DNA from: Xanthomarina spongicola
Lineage (GTDB): Bacteria; Bacteroidota; Bacteroidia; Flavobacteriales; Flavobacteriaceae
Assembly (NCBI RefSeq): GCF_003148645.1
Contig: NZ_QGGP01000002.1
Location: 355,525 to 419,524, forward strand
Reading direction: 5' to 3'
DNA length: 64,000 bases
Program-made: the position numbers and the translations under genes
Shown: one piece after another, positions 1-8,062 of the stretch
How positions within the stretch are numbered: position 1 is the stretch's first letter
How the letters are laid out: each line of letters starts with the position of its first letter
The notes under the pieces: generated by a model
Told to the model about the DNA's origin: nothing
Databases searched by the model: none
Seen by the model: the letters and a program-made list of their open reading frames with translations, nothing else

Positions 1-49
1 TTGAGGCATACCACTCGCAGGACTTTCCAACTAACCAACCAAAATCTAA

Positions 50-1105
50 TTATCTTTTGCTTCTAGTATTCGAAGCTATTTGTCTGTTATTGTCACTCTT
101 ATTATATGTACGATTATTTTTAGCCTTTGGTTTTCTTTCAGGTACATTGCGTTTTACTAGAGGTTTTGTTGTATTATCTCTAGTTTGTGTTCTAGGCTTT
201 ACAGCCACAGAATTATTTGTTCTAGGCGAATTAACTTGTGTGCCATTTCTAGGTTTTACAGTATTATTTCTAGTTCTAGGTTTGGTCGTCACAGAGCTAT
301 TCGATCTAGGTGCATTCATTTGAGAACCTTTACGTGGTCTTACAGTATTTGTAGCAACTTGATTATTTGTTCTTGGCTTCTCGCTTCCAACATCGCGTCT
401 AGGTGTGTTATTTGCTCTACTTGGCAGTGTAGCCAATTCACTTTGTCTAGAAATAGTATTACCACGTCTACTCGCAACAGCAGTTGTGCGTCTATAGTTG
501 TTAGTATATGGTTTTGAATATGCATATCTAACAGGAGCATAATATTGTCTGTATGGTGTATGATATACAACACAATGGTTATAAGCAGGAACTCTATAAT
601 ATGTATGCCATGGTCTATAAACATAATATCTGTTGTAAGAGTTTATATATCCTGTATAATGAGAGAATCTGTAATATCTATTATAATGAATAAAAAGGCC
701 TCCAACTCGTGTTACATATCCATATCTGTTATAATTAACATTTACATTTCCAATTTGAGTTACTCGACCATAAAAATCATAATAAATTGGTACGTGTTGG
801 ATTTGAATGATTGCTCCAAATTCATCGTATTGTAAATAAGGGTTATAATCATAACCAGAGTTAAAACTGATGCTAATTCCTGGAGCAGATACATTGATAT
901 TTGGTCCATAAGATGGCATATAAAAATCAAATTGACCATCTGGGAAAACAGAAAACTCAATACCATTTTCAACAAATATGAAAGAATTACCATAACCTCT
1001 CCATGTTGTTGAATTGTCTATTTGGTTTGGTTTGTTGGTGTTTGATGCACTAACAGTTAGTCCTCCAAGAACTAAAGCTGTTATTAAAAACATAAATTTT
1101 TTCAT
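50..1105 (-). CDS. Secreted Tyr-rich protein with repetitive basic tail
   Basis: I do not recognise a characterised family. The start is placed at MKKFMFLITALVLGG because this begins a clean Sec signal peptide; the frame stays open ten codons further upstream. The mature protein has a moderately conserved N-terminal part, a central stretch dominated by Tyr, Arg and Asn (many YNRY/NRYY motifs), and a C-terminal tail rich in Arg, Lys, Pro, Asn and Thr. Two near-identical 28-30 residue units beginning NTVRPRKG and NTVKPRNG lie in the tail (bases 176-349). The tail is strongly basic and probably disordered. An exported surface or periplasmic protein is likely; the function is unknown. It is transcribed away from the phosphatase gene to its right. 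Confidence 0.75.
   Translation of the reverse strand: MKKFMFLITALVLGGLTVSASNTNKPNQIDNSTTWRGYGNSFIFVENGIEFSVFPDGQFDFYMPSYGPNINVSAPGISISFNSGYDYNPYLQYDEFGAIIQIQHVPIYYDFYGRVTQIGNVNVNYNRYGYVTRVGGLFIHYNRYYRFSHYTGYINSYNRYYVYRPWHTYYRVPAYNHCVVYHTPYRQYYAPVRYAYSKPYTNNYRRTTAVASRRGNTISRQSELATLPSRANNTPRRDVGSEKPRTNNQVATNTVRPRKGSQMNAPRSNSSVTTKPRTRNNTVKPRNGTQVNSPRTNNSVAVKPRTQTRDNTTKPLVKRNVPERKPKAKNNRTYNKSDNNRQIASNTRSKR
176..349 (-). repeat. Two tandem coding repeats (84 and 90 bp)
   Basis: Within the basic tail of the secreted Tyr-rich protein, the unit NTVRPRKGSQMNAPRSNSSV (28 residues in all) is followed directly by a diverged copy beginning NTVKPRNGTQVNSPRTNNSV (30 residues), then by a truncated third start, NTTKP. 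Both units share the KPRT ending. The copies keep the reading frame, so they look like an internal duplication under selection for composition. Confidence 0.7.
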
Positions 1106-1328
1106 AATTGTTAATTTTAAATGAAACTTGCTCAATATAAAACAAACAACATGCCAAAATTTAAAACACCAATAACCTTTTGTTTTAATTAGCTGATAAT
1201 AAAATAGTTAAACAAGATGATTGTTCTATTAATAATTTTTGTGGCTTCATAAAAACCCTTAAATGAATTGGTATAGGATTTGATTAGTATTTATTATCTT
1301 TAAAAAGAGTATTTTTATAACCTACACA

Positions 1329-2447
1329 ATGAACTTTTTTATAATGATAGAAAAAATTAAATTTCATATAGTTTACCTCTTATTTATTTCAATAACAATA
1401 AGTGGGTATTCGCAAACAATTACTGGTTCTGAAGAAAATGAGGAAAGTAAGGAGTTGGGAATAAAAGCAGATAGTCTTAAAATTAATGATGGTCCTTATG
1501 TATTTATTGAGAATGATGTTCTAATTGAAAAAAGCATTATAGATGGAAAGGTTTTTAGCAAAGAATTGCCATTAGACGCTTATAGAATAGAATTCACTCC
1601 AGAAGAATCAACCTATGAAGATGTTGAGAACATAGTCGTTTTAAGCGATATTCATGGTCAGTTTGATTTAGCTATCGAAATTTTAAAAAACAATAGAATT
1701 ATTGATAACAATTTAAATTGGAATTTTGGAAATGGACATTTAGTTATTGTTGGAGATATTTTTGATCGTGGACCTAAAGTAACTGAAACGCTTTGGTTTG
1801 TTTATCACCTAGAGAAACAGGCATTAGAAAGTGGAGGCAAAGTTCACTTTACTCTTGGAAACCATGAATACATGATACTTCATAAAGATTTAAGATATCT
1901 AAATAGTAAATATAGAGTTACTTCTTATTTGTTAAAAACTAATTATACAGATTTGTTTAATAATCAAACTGTTTTAGGTCGTTGGTTAAGATCGAAGCCA
2001 ACTGTATTAAAAATAAATAAAGACACCTATGTTCATGGAGGATTATCAAAAGCGTTTTTGTCTTTAGGATATAATATAGAAAACGTAAACAAATTAATGA
2101 GAGAATCTATAGACATTTCAAAAGAAGAATTAAAAGCAACTTCATTTTACGATAATTATTATAGATCTTCTGGGCCAATATGGTATCGAGGTTATTTTAA
2201 CGACAATCTACCAAATAGTGAAATAAAAGAAATTTTACGACTTATTAAATCTAAGCACATTATAGTAGGACATTGTTCTAATGAAGAAGTGGTTCAGCTT
2301 TATAACGAGAAAATATTTGGTGTAGATTCTAGTATTAAAAATGGTATTTACGGAGAAGTTTTATTAATAAATGGTAAAGAATATGTTCGTGGTACCATGG
2401 AAGGGAAAAAGGAATCATTTAAAATTGAGTCCACTAATATAGATTAA
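1329..2447 (+). CDS. Exported calcineurin-like metallophosphoesterase
   Basis: This is a PPP-type metallophosphatase resembling the bacterial Shewanella-like phosphatases. The metal and catalytic blocks are complete: DIHGQFD (D107, H109), GDIFDRGP (D143, D146, R147), GNHE (N178, H179, E180), then YVHGG and IVGHCS, which carry the late His ligands. The N-terminus MIEKIKFHIVYLLFISITIS ending in GYSQ is a Sec signal peptide, so the enzyme should act in the periplasm. The start could equally be the Met six codons in (base 1344), which trims the hydrophilic prefix. The stop codon is one base from the next start, so it is co-transcribed and probably translationally coupled with the lipoprotein deformylase. 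The substrate (phosphoprotein or small phosphoester) cannot be read from the sequence. Confidence 0.85.
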   Translation: MNFFIMIEKIKFHIVYLLFISITISGYSQTITGSEENEESKELGIKADSLKINDGPYVFIENDVLIEKSIIDGKVFSKELPLDAYRIEFTPEESTYEDVENIVVLSDIHGQFDLAIEILKNNRIIDNNLNWNFGNGHLVIVGDIFDRGPKVTETLWFVYHLEKQALESGGKVHFTLGNHEYMILHKDLRYLNSKYRVTSYLLKTNYTDLFNNQTVLGRWLRSKPTVLKINKDTYVHGGLSKAFLSLGYNIENVNKLMRESIDISKEELKATSFYDNYYRSSGPIWYRGYFNDNLPNSEIKEILRLIKSKHIIVGHCSNEEVVQLYNEKIFGVDSSIKNGIYGEVLLINGKEYVRGTMEGKKESFKIESTNID

Positions 2448-2448
2448 T

Positions 2449-3096
2449 ATGAAATTCTTATTAAAATCTATTTTATTTCTAACTCTAATTTTTTTAATAA
2501 CTGCATGTTCTGGGACTAAGAACTTTAATGCAAAAAATCTTAACGAAAGTGGTTTCACTAAAGCAGAAATAAATTTAATCATGCAAAGAGATAGTTCAAT
2601 ACCTATGCGTGTTTATAAGATTAATAGTAAATCTGATTCTCTTTTATTAAGAACAAAAAGTTCACATGTTACAGTAAATCCTAACGATCCTATTCTTCAA
2701 AATTTTGTAAATAGATTATACAGTACAGTTAGAGATAGTATGTCTTTAGGTGTTGGTATTGCTGCTCCTCAAGTAGGAATTTTAAAAAATATTATTTGGG
2801 TTCAAAGATTTGATAAAGAGGAATTTCCGTTTGAAGTTTATTTAAATCCAAAAATAATTCAGTATTCAGATCAAAAGCAAACATTTATAGAAGGTTGCTT
2901 GTCCATACCAGACAGGTCTGAAACTTTATATAATCGCTCTTATTCTATACAAATAGCGTATGATACCATGGAAAATACACATAAAACGGAAACTGTTGAA
3001 GGGTTTACATCTGTCATTTTTCAGCATGAAATAGATCACTTAAACGGTATTTTGTATTTAGATCATTTAGAAAAGGAAGTAAAAGACTCTGAATAA
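2449..3096 (+). CDS. Peptide deformylase homologue with lipoprotein signal
   Basis: A peptide deformylase (PDF) domain fills the C-terminal two thirds. All three family motifs are intact: GVGIAAPQ (101-108), EGCLS (148-152, with the metal-binding Cys150) and HEIDH (193-197, two His ligands and catalytic Glu194). The N-terminus MKFLLKSILFLTLIFLITAC is a lipoprotein signal with lipobox ITAC (Cys at about 20), followed by a roughly 60-residue extension. Housekeeping Def is cytosolic, so this one is predicted to be membrane-anchored outside the cytoplasm, most likely a second PDF in addition to a cytosolic copy elsewhere. It follows the exported phosphatase by one base. The catalytic fold assignment is firm; the role is not. 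Confidence 0.88.
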   Translation: MKFLLKSILFLTLIFLITACSGTKNFNAKNLNESGFTKAEINLIMQRDSSIPMRVYKINSKSDSLLLRTKSSHVTVNPNDPILQNFVNRLYSTVRDSMSLGVGIAAPQVGILKNIIWVQRFDKEEFPFEVYLNPKIIQYSDQKQTFIEGCLSIPDRSETLYNRSYSIQIAYDTMENTHKTETVEGFTSVIFQHEIDHLNGILYLDHLEKEVKDSE

Positions 3097-3134
3097 TTTC
3101 TTTTTCTTACATTTATAAAACCAATTTTTAAAAA

Positions 3135-4202
3135 ATGTCAACCAACCAAACTACTTGTAAAAATTGCGAAAAACCCTTTGAAAGTGACTTTGCTTTTTGT
3201 CCTCATTGTGGTCAAAAGTCTAAAGACGAGCTTACAATTGGTGTTTTGTTTTATAATACGATTAGCAACTATTTTTCTTTTGATGCGCGTTTTTTTAAGA
3301 GTTTTATTCCTTTATTAATTAAACCAGGTTATTTAGCTAGTAAGTTTATTGAAGGTAAACGCCTATTATATCTGCATCCAGCTCAGATGTATTTATTTAT
3401 ATCAGTCATATTTTTCTTTTTATTTACCATTTTAGTTCGTCCTCAAACTGAAAAATTAGACAAGGAATTAAAGAAAACATTTGATAAACCTCTTATAAAT
3501 GATTCAATAATTAAGAAGCCTGAAATGGATTCTTTAGATATTGAGAATTTGCTAAAGCCTTTAAAGGATAATCAGAAAGTAATTGGAATGGATGAAGCTG
3601 AATTAAAAGTTTTAGACTCAGTACTTAAAAACGACTTGAGTTCTAATTCTAATGATTTAACTTTTGATTTTGATGAAAAGAAAGTGGACTCTTTAATTGA
3701 AATTGGTGCAACAGATCAAGAAATTTATAAAGCTATGGGTTTAGAGGAAGATGCTGGTTCTTTTAAACGACGCTTGTATACTCAAATGCTGAAATTCTAT
3801 AAAAAACGTGATGGAGGCAGTTTGTTAGGTGCTTTTTACGATAGTATCCCTTTAGCTATGTTTATCTTGTTGCCAATATTCGCATTGCTTTTAAAAATCT
3901 TTTATTGGAGACGTGGTACATTTGCACATCATTTAGTATTTAGCTTTTACTTTTTCTCCTTCCTATTTATGTTGTTTAGCATCATTATAGGAATCAACTT
4001 TATTTTAGATATACCAGACTGGATAGATTGGCTTATTATCTGGTCTTCGTTTTTCTATCTATATGTTGCTTTAAGACGTTTTTATCAACAAGGTTGGTTT
4101 GTAAGTTTTTTTAAATGTAGTGTGGTGTCTTTTACCTTTTTGATGATGGTATTACCTTTTGCTGCAATTATAGTAGGTCTAGTAACGTTTATGTATTATT
4201 AG
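3135..4202 (+). CDS. DUF3667-like membrane protein with zinc ribbon
   Basis: The N-terminus carries a four-cysteine zinc ribbon (C8, C11, C22, C25 in the pattern CxxC...CPHCG). It is followed by the motif series FDARFFKSFIPLLIKPGYLA and EGKRLLYLHPAQMYLFISV, which is characteristic of DUF3667 proteins of Bacteroidota. One transmembrane helix follows at about 85-105, then an acidic soluble insert (about 110-220), then four or more C-terminal helices. Function is unknown. It lies 38 bases after the deformylase gene in the same direction and runs tail-to-tail into uvrA. Confidence 0.75.
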   Translation: MSTNQTTCKNCEKPFESDFAFCPHCGQKSKDELTIGVLFYNTISNYFSFDARFFKSFIPLLIKPGYLASKFIEGKRLLYLHPAQMYLFISVIFFFLFTILVRPQTEKLDKELKKTFDKPLINDSIIKKPEMDSLDIENLLKPLKDNQKVIGMDEAELKVLDSVLKNDLSSNSNDLTFDFDEKKVDSLIEIGATDQEIYKAMGLEEDAGSFKRRLYTQMLKFYKKRDGGSLLGAFYDSIPLAMFILLPIFALLLKIFYWRRGTFAHHLVFSFYFFSFLFMLFSIIIGINFILDIPDWIDWLIIWSSFFYLYVALRRFYQQGWFVSFFKCSVVSFTFLMMVLPFAAIIVGLVTFMYY

Positions 4203-4214
4203 AAATCAGAAAAA

Positions 4215-7013
4215 TTAAAGTTTTTCTTTTAAATATTTTCCAGTAATTGAATCTTTGTTTGCTACAATTTCTTCAGGAGTTCCTAAAGCCACTAAATAAC
4301 CACCATTTTCACCACCTTCAGGACCTAAGTCAATAATATAATCAGCACATTTAATCAATTCTAAATTGTGTTCTACTACAAGTATAGAATGTCCTTTTTC
4401 AATCAATGCATTAAAAGATCTTAGGAGCTTTTGTATATCGTGGAAGTGTAATCCGGTTGTAGGTTCATCAAAAATAAATAAAGCATTATCACTTTTACTT
4501 CCTTTGCCTAAAAACGATGCTAATTTAATACGTTGAGCTTCACCTCCAGAAAGGGTAGAAGAGCTTTGTCCTAATGTAACATAACCTAATCCAACATCTT
4601 GAAGAGGTTGTAATTTTCCATGAATTTTAGTTTGTTCATGTTTTTCAAAAAAAGCAATGGCATCATCAATCGTTAGATTTAAAATATCATCTATACTTTT
4701 TTCTTTGAAATTTACTTCCAATACTTCTTTCTTAAAACGTTTCCCATTACAAGTTTCACAAGTTAGGTGAACATCTGCCATAAATTGCATTTCAATAGTC
4801 ACTTCGCCTTCACCTTTGCAGGTTTCACAACGTCCACCATCTACATTAAAAGAGAAGTGCTTGGCTTGGTAATTTCTTATTTTGCTTAATTTCTGACTAG
4901 CATATAAAGCACGAATATCGTCGTAAGCTTTAATATAAGTAACAGGATTAGAACGAGACGATCGACCTATTGGGTTTTGGTCTACAAATTCAATCTGTTT
5001 AACATTGCTGAAATTTCCAGTTAATTCTGAAAAATGTCCAGGTTTATCACCAAAATCCGTAAGTTTCTTTTGAAGTGCTGGAAACAATATTTTCTTTACC
5101 AAAGTGCTTTTACCACTTCCTGAAACACCAGTAATAACAGTTAACATTCCAAGAGGTATGGTAACATCTATGTTTTTTAAGTTGTTTTCCCTAGCTCCAA
5201 GAATATTTACTTGATACTTAGAAGTTCTTCTTTTTTCTGGAACCTTAATTTCTAGTTTTCCATTTAAATATTGTGCAGTTAAAGAATCTGAAACTAAAAT
5301 ATCCTGATATGTTCCAGTTGCCACTACATGACCTCCAAAAGTTCCAGCTTCTGGACCTATGTCAATAATTTCGTCGGCTTCTTTCATAATGTCTTCATCA
5401 TGTTCAACCACTATAACTGTATTTCCTAAATCACGAAGAGATTTTAATACACCAATCAATCTTTCGGTATCTTTAGGATGCAGACCAATACTAGGTTCAT
5501 CCAGTATATACATGGAGCCAACCAAGCTGCTTCCAAGTGAAGTTGCTAAATTGATTCTCTGACTTTCACCACCAGAAAGTGTATTCGATTTTCGATTTAG
5601 AGTTAAGTAGTTTAAACCTACATTTTCTAAGAATAACAAACGATTGTTTATCTCTTTAAGTAAGCGTTTAGCTATCTTTAATTCGTAGTCGTTTAATTCT
5701 AATTGATTAAAGAAATTTGCTAGCTTATTTAAAGGCATATCGACTAAATCTGTAACCGTTTTACCACCAATTTTTATATATTCAGCTTCTGGCCTTAAAC
5801 GTTTTCCTCGACAGGTTTTACATTTTGTTTTTCCTCTGTAACGAGAAAGCATCACACGATTTTGAATTTTGTAAGCTTTAGATTCTAGTTCTGCAAAAAA
5901 TGTATTTAAGCCTTCAAAATATTCATTGCCATTCCAAATAAGTTGTTTATGCTCATCACTTAATTGAAAATAAGGTTTATGAATTGGGAAATCGAATTTA
6001 TGTGAATTGTTTACTAATTCATCACGATACCAACTCATGCTTTCACCACGCCAAGCGAAAATAGCATTTTCAAAGACTGATAAGGCAGTGTTTGGAATAA
6101 CTAAATCCTCATCAATACCAATAATATCTCCATAACCTTCACATTTTGGACAGGCTCCATATGGATTATTAAAACTAAACAGATGGACATTAGGTTCCAG
6201 AAAATCGATGCCATCAAGTTCAAATTTATTACTAAAAAATTGTTGCTTATTATCTTTTAAAAGTTCAATATAACATTCGCCTTTTCCTTCAAAAAAAGCT
6301 GTTTGTATGGCATCAGCTAAACGATTATAAAAGTCTTCTTCATTTTTTGTGATGATTCTATCTACAACTAAAAAAACAGTTTTATTTTTAGAAATATCTG
6401 TAGCTTCTTCAATTCTTAAAACATTATTATCTACTTTAACTCTAGCATAACCTTGTTGTTGCAAGACTTTTAGTTTATCGTTCATGGAACGATCTTTTTC
6501 TAAATGAATAGGAGATAGGAGTAGTAATTTTTCACCTTCATTAAACGTTTTAATGTATTTTAAAACATCTGCTACTGTATCTTTTTTAACTTCATCACCA
6601 GATACTGGAGAATATGTTTTTCCAATTCGAGCAAATAATAGTTTTAGATAATCGTAAATTTCTGTAGAAGTACCAACAGTTGAGCGAGGATTGGTTGAAT
6701 TAACTTTTTGTTCAATTGCAATAGCTGGAGCAATGCCTTTAATATATTCAACTTTTGGTTTATTAAGTCTGCCTAGGAATTGTCTTGCATAACTAGATAA
6801 ACTCTCAACATATCTACGTTGACCTTCAGCATAAAGTGTATCGAAAGCTAAACTAGATTTTCCAGATCCAGATAAGCCAGTTATTACAACTAATTTGTTT
6901 CTAGGAATAACAACATCTATATTTTTTAAATTGTGCAAACTAGCACCTTTTATAATAATGTTTTCTTTTGGATTTACTTCAGAAATATTAGCTATCATAA
7001 GTTGTTTCAACAA
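4215..7013 (-). CDS. uvrA: Excinuclease ABC subunit A (UvrA)
   Basis: This is the DNA damage-sensing ATPase of nucleotide excision repair. There are two ABC modules, each with Walker A (GLSGSGKSS at 46-54; GVSGSGKST near 635) and a signature LSGGE. The characteristic zinc modules are CPKCEGYGDI (about 287), CKTCRG (about 400) and the pair CETCKGEGEV / CETCNGKRF near 740-765. The length of 932 residues is typical. Met1 lies only nine bases from a -7-like element, so the Met at residue 6 (base 6998) is an equally good start. The gene is monocistronic and convergent with the DUF3667 gene; only a weak A/T-rich hairpin separates the two 3' ends. Confidence 0.97.
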   Translation of the reverse strand: MLKQLMIANISEVNPKENIIIKGASLHNLKNIDVVIPRNKLVVITGLSGSGKSSLAFDTLYAEGQRRYVESLSSYARQFLGRLNKPKVEYIKGIAPAIAIEQKVNSTNPRSTVGTSTEIYDYLKLLFARIGKTYSPVSGDEVKKDTVADVLKYIKTFNEGEKLLLLSPIHLEKDRSMNDKLKVLQQQGYARVKVDNNVLRIEEATDISKNKTVFLVVDRIITKNEEDFYNRLADAIQTAFFEGKGECYIELLKDNKQQFFSNKFELDGIDFLEPNVHLFSFNNPYGACPKCEGYGDIIGIDEDLVIPNTALSVFENAIFAWRGESMSWYRDELVNNSHKFDFPIHKPYFQLSDEHKQLIWNGNEYFEGLNTFFAELESKAYKIQNRVMLSRYRGKTKCKTCRGKRLRPEAEYIKIGGKTVTDLVDMPLNKLANFFNQLELNDYELKIAKRLLKEINNRLLFLENVGLNYLTLNRKSNTLSGGESQRINLATSLGSSLVGSMYILDEPSIGLHPKDTERLIGVLKSLRDLGNTVIVVEHDEDIMKEADEIIDIGPEAGTFGGHVVATGTYQDILVSDSLTAQYLNGKLEIKVPEKRRTSKYQVNILGARENNLKNIDVTIPLGMLTVITGVSGSGKSTLVKKILFPALQKKLTDFGDKPGHFSELTGNFSNVKQIEFVDQNPIGRSSRSNPVTYIKAYDDIRALYASQKLSKIRNYQAKHFSFNVDGGRCETCKGEGEVTIEMQFMADVHLTCETCNGKRFKKEVLEVNFKEKSIDDILNLTIDDAIAFFEKHEQTKIHGKLQPLQDVGLGYVTLGQSSSTLSGGEAQRIKLASFLGKGSKSDNALFIFDEPTTGLHFHDIQKLLRSFNALIEKGHSILVVEHNLELIKCADYIIDLGPEGGENGGYLVALGTPEEIVANKDSITGKYLKEKL

Positions 7014-7021
7014 TAATTCTG

Positions 7022-7029
7022 CAAAGATA
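7022..7029 (-). promoter_or_regulatory. Candidate -7 element of uvrA promoter
   Basis: On the minus strand this reads TATCTTTG, matching the Bacteroidota -7 consensus TAnnTTTG just upstream of uvrA. I could not find a TTG at the expected 17-23 base spacing, so the promoter call rests on one box only. Confidence 0.35.
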
Positions 7030-7095
7030 CTATAAGTAAATCAGCCTAAAAAATGGAATGTTATCGAATATTTTTTGTAAAAAAATAATATTTTA

Positions 7096-7128
7096 TTTGC
7101 AATTTGTAGTAGAATGTTATTATATTTG
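7096..7128 (+). promoter_or_regulatory. Bacteroidota-type promoter of the sigma-factor gene
   Basis: TTTG (7096-7099), a spacer of 21 bases, then TATATTTG (7121-7128) fit the flavobacterial -33/-7 consensus TTG-N17-23-TAnnTTTG. Initiation a few bases downstream would give an untranslated leader of roughly 95 bases before the sigma-factor start. Confidence 0.55.
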
Positions 7129-7201
7129 AAACTTACTAATCTTAAAATCACTAGTCTAGCCTATAGCATAATTTTACTTTTTAAAACTATTTAACCCCAA
7201 G

Positions 7202-7219
7202 CATAAAGGATTCTTTATG
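7202..7219 (+). promoter_or_regulatory. Perfect small hairpin in the sigma-factor leader
   Basis: CATAAAG, loop GATT, CTTTATG form a perfect 7-bp stem ending about ten bases before the start codon. No U-run follows directly, so it is not a classic terminator. The position could affect ribosome access, but this is inference. Confidence 0.4.
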
Positions 7220-7229
7220 TTAAAAAGTA

Positions 7230-7820
7230 ATGATTATGCCAAACGAACTTATCACAGACGCTACATTAGTTAGGAACTACATAAATGGTGATGAACCTGC
7301 TTTAGAGAAACTTATCATCAGACATAAACAACGTGTTTATAGTTTTATTTATTCGAAAGTATTTGACAGAGATATTGCTGAAGATATTTTTCAAGACACC
7401 TTTATTAAAGTAATTAGAACTTTAAAAAAAGGTAAGTATAACGAAGAAGGTAAATTTTTGCCTTGGGTTATGCGCATCTCCCATAATTTGGTAATTGACC
7501 ATTTTAGAAAAAATAGCAGAATGCCAAAATTTAGTAATGCTGGCGATTTTAATATCTTTTCTGTGCTTAGCGACAGCTCGCTAGATGCCGAGAAGAGTAT
7601 TATAAAAAGTCAAGTAGAGTCTGATGTTAGAAAGATAATTGAAGAACTCCCAGACGATCAAAAAGAAGTATTAATGATGCGTATGTATAACGATATGAGT
7701 TTTAAAGAAATATCTGATAAAACTGGCGTTAGTATTAATACAGCTCTTGGAAGAATGCGATATGCATTAATTAATATGAGAAAGATTATTGATAAACATA
7801 ATATTATTTTAACCAATTAA
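7230..7820 (+). CDS. ECF-type RNA polymerase sigma-70 factor
   Basis: This is a group 4 (ECF) sigma factor. Region 2 spans about 25-95 with IAEDIFQDTFIKV and the DNA-melting segment WVMRISHNLVIDHFRK. Region 4 spans about 130-185 with LPDDQKEVLMMRMYNDMSFK, a helix-turn-helix (EISDKTGVSINTALGRMRYA). At 196 residues it has the usual two-domain length. The start is either this ATG or the one two codons on (7236). No anti-sigma gene is adjacent; instead a 48-codon ORF follows in the same direction. It has a long leader with a hairpin and a good promoter. The regulon cannot be read from the sequence. Confidence 0.92.
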   Translation: MIMPNELITDATLVRNYINGDEPALEKLIIRHKQRVYSFIYSKVFDRDIAEDIFQDTFIKVIRTLKKGKYNEEGKFLPWVMRISHNLVIDHFRKNSRMPKFSNAGDFNIFSVLSDSSLDAEKSIIKSQVESDVRKIIEELPDDQKEVLMMRMYNDMSFKEISDKTGVSINTALGRMRYALINMRKIIDKHNIILTN

Positions 7821-7876
7821 ACAATAAAATATAATTTGTTACGTTAGTAAGGTAAATAACCCATAATTAATATTTA

Positions 7877-8023
7877 ATGGCAAAACTTTACTCTCAAAAA
7901 AATCCCCAAAAACAAATTAATTTGAACCCAAAGGATGAAACAATTAAGTTTCTTCTTGATTATTCTAAGGCTTTAAGTGTTATAAATTGTAATAAGATGA
8001 AGTTTGAAGCACTTCTCAACTAA
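7877..8023 (+). CDS. Small 48-residue protein downstream of the sigma factor
   Basis: An ATG-to-TAA reading frame of 48 codons starts MAKLYSQKNPQKQINLNPKD and ends KMKFEALLN. It lies 56 bases after the sigma-factor stop and ends directly before a terminator, so it fits as the last gene of the same transcript. The composition is soluble and Lys/Asn-rich in the first half; the second half (TIKFLLDYSKALSVI) looks like an amphipathic helix. I do not assign a function. The placement between an ECF sigma gene and its terminator makes a real gene plausible; a role in controlling the sigma factor would be speculation. Confidence 0.6.
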   Translation: MAKLYSQKNPQKQINLNPKDETIKFLLDYSKALSVINCNKMKFEALLN

Positions 8024-8030
8024 ACTTTGA

Positions 8031-8062
8031 AAAAGTCCTAATTAGTCGTTAGGACTTTTTTG
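8031..8062. terminator. Bidirectional terminator (sigma unit / nth)
   Basis: AAAAGTCCTAA (8031-8041) pairs perfectly with TTAGGACTTTT (8049-8059) around a 7-base loop, with T-runs on both strands. The nth stop codon lies inside the right arm. Confidence 0.85.

Noticed and set aside
1-49. Possible end of an RNA gene or small ORF at the left edge
   Set aside because: Too short to judge; I see no paired arms or recognisable RNA motif.
176-349. Tandem repeat as a CRISPR-like array
   Set aside because: The units are coding, contiguous without spacers, and diverged in frame.
185-517. Open frames on the plus strand opposite the secreted Tyr-rich protein
   Set aside because: Antisense shadows of a repetitive gene; composition is Ser/Cys/Arg-rich without any domain, and the minus-strand gene has a signal peptide and clear repeats.
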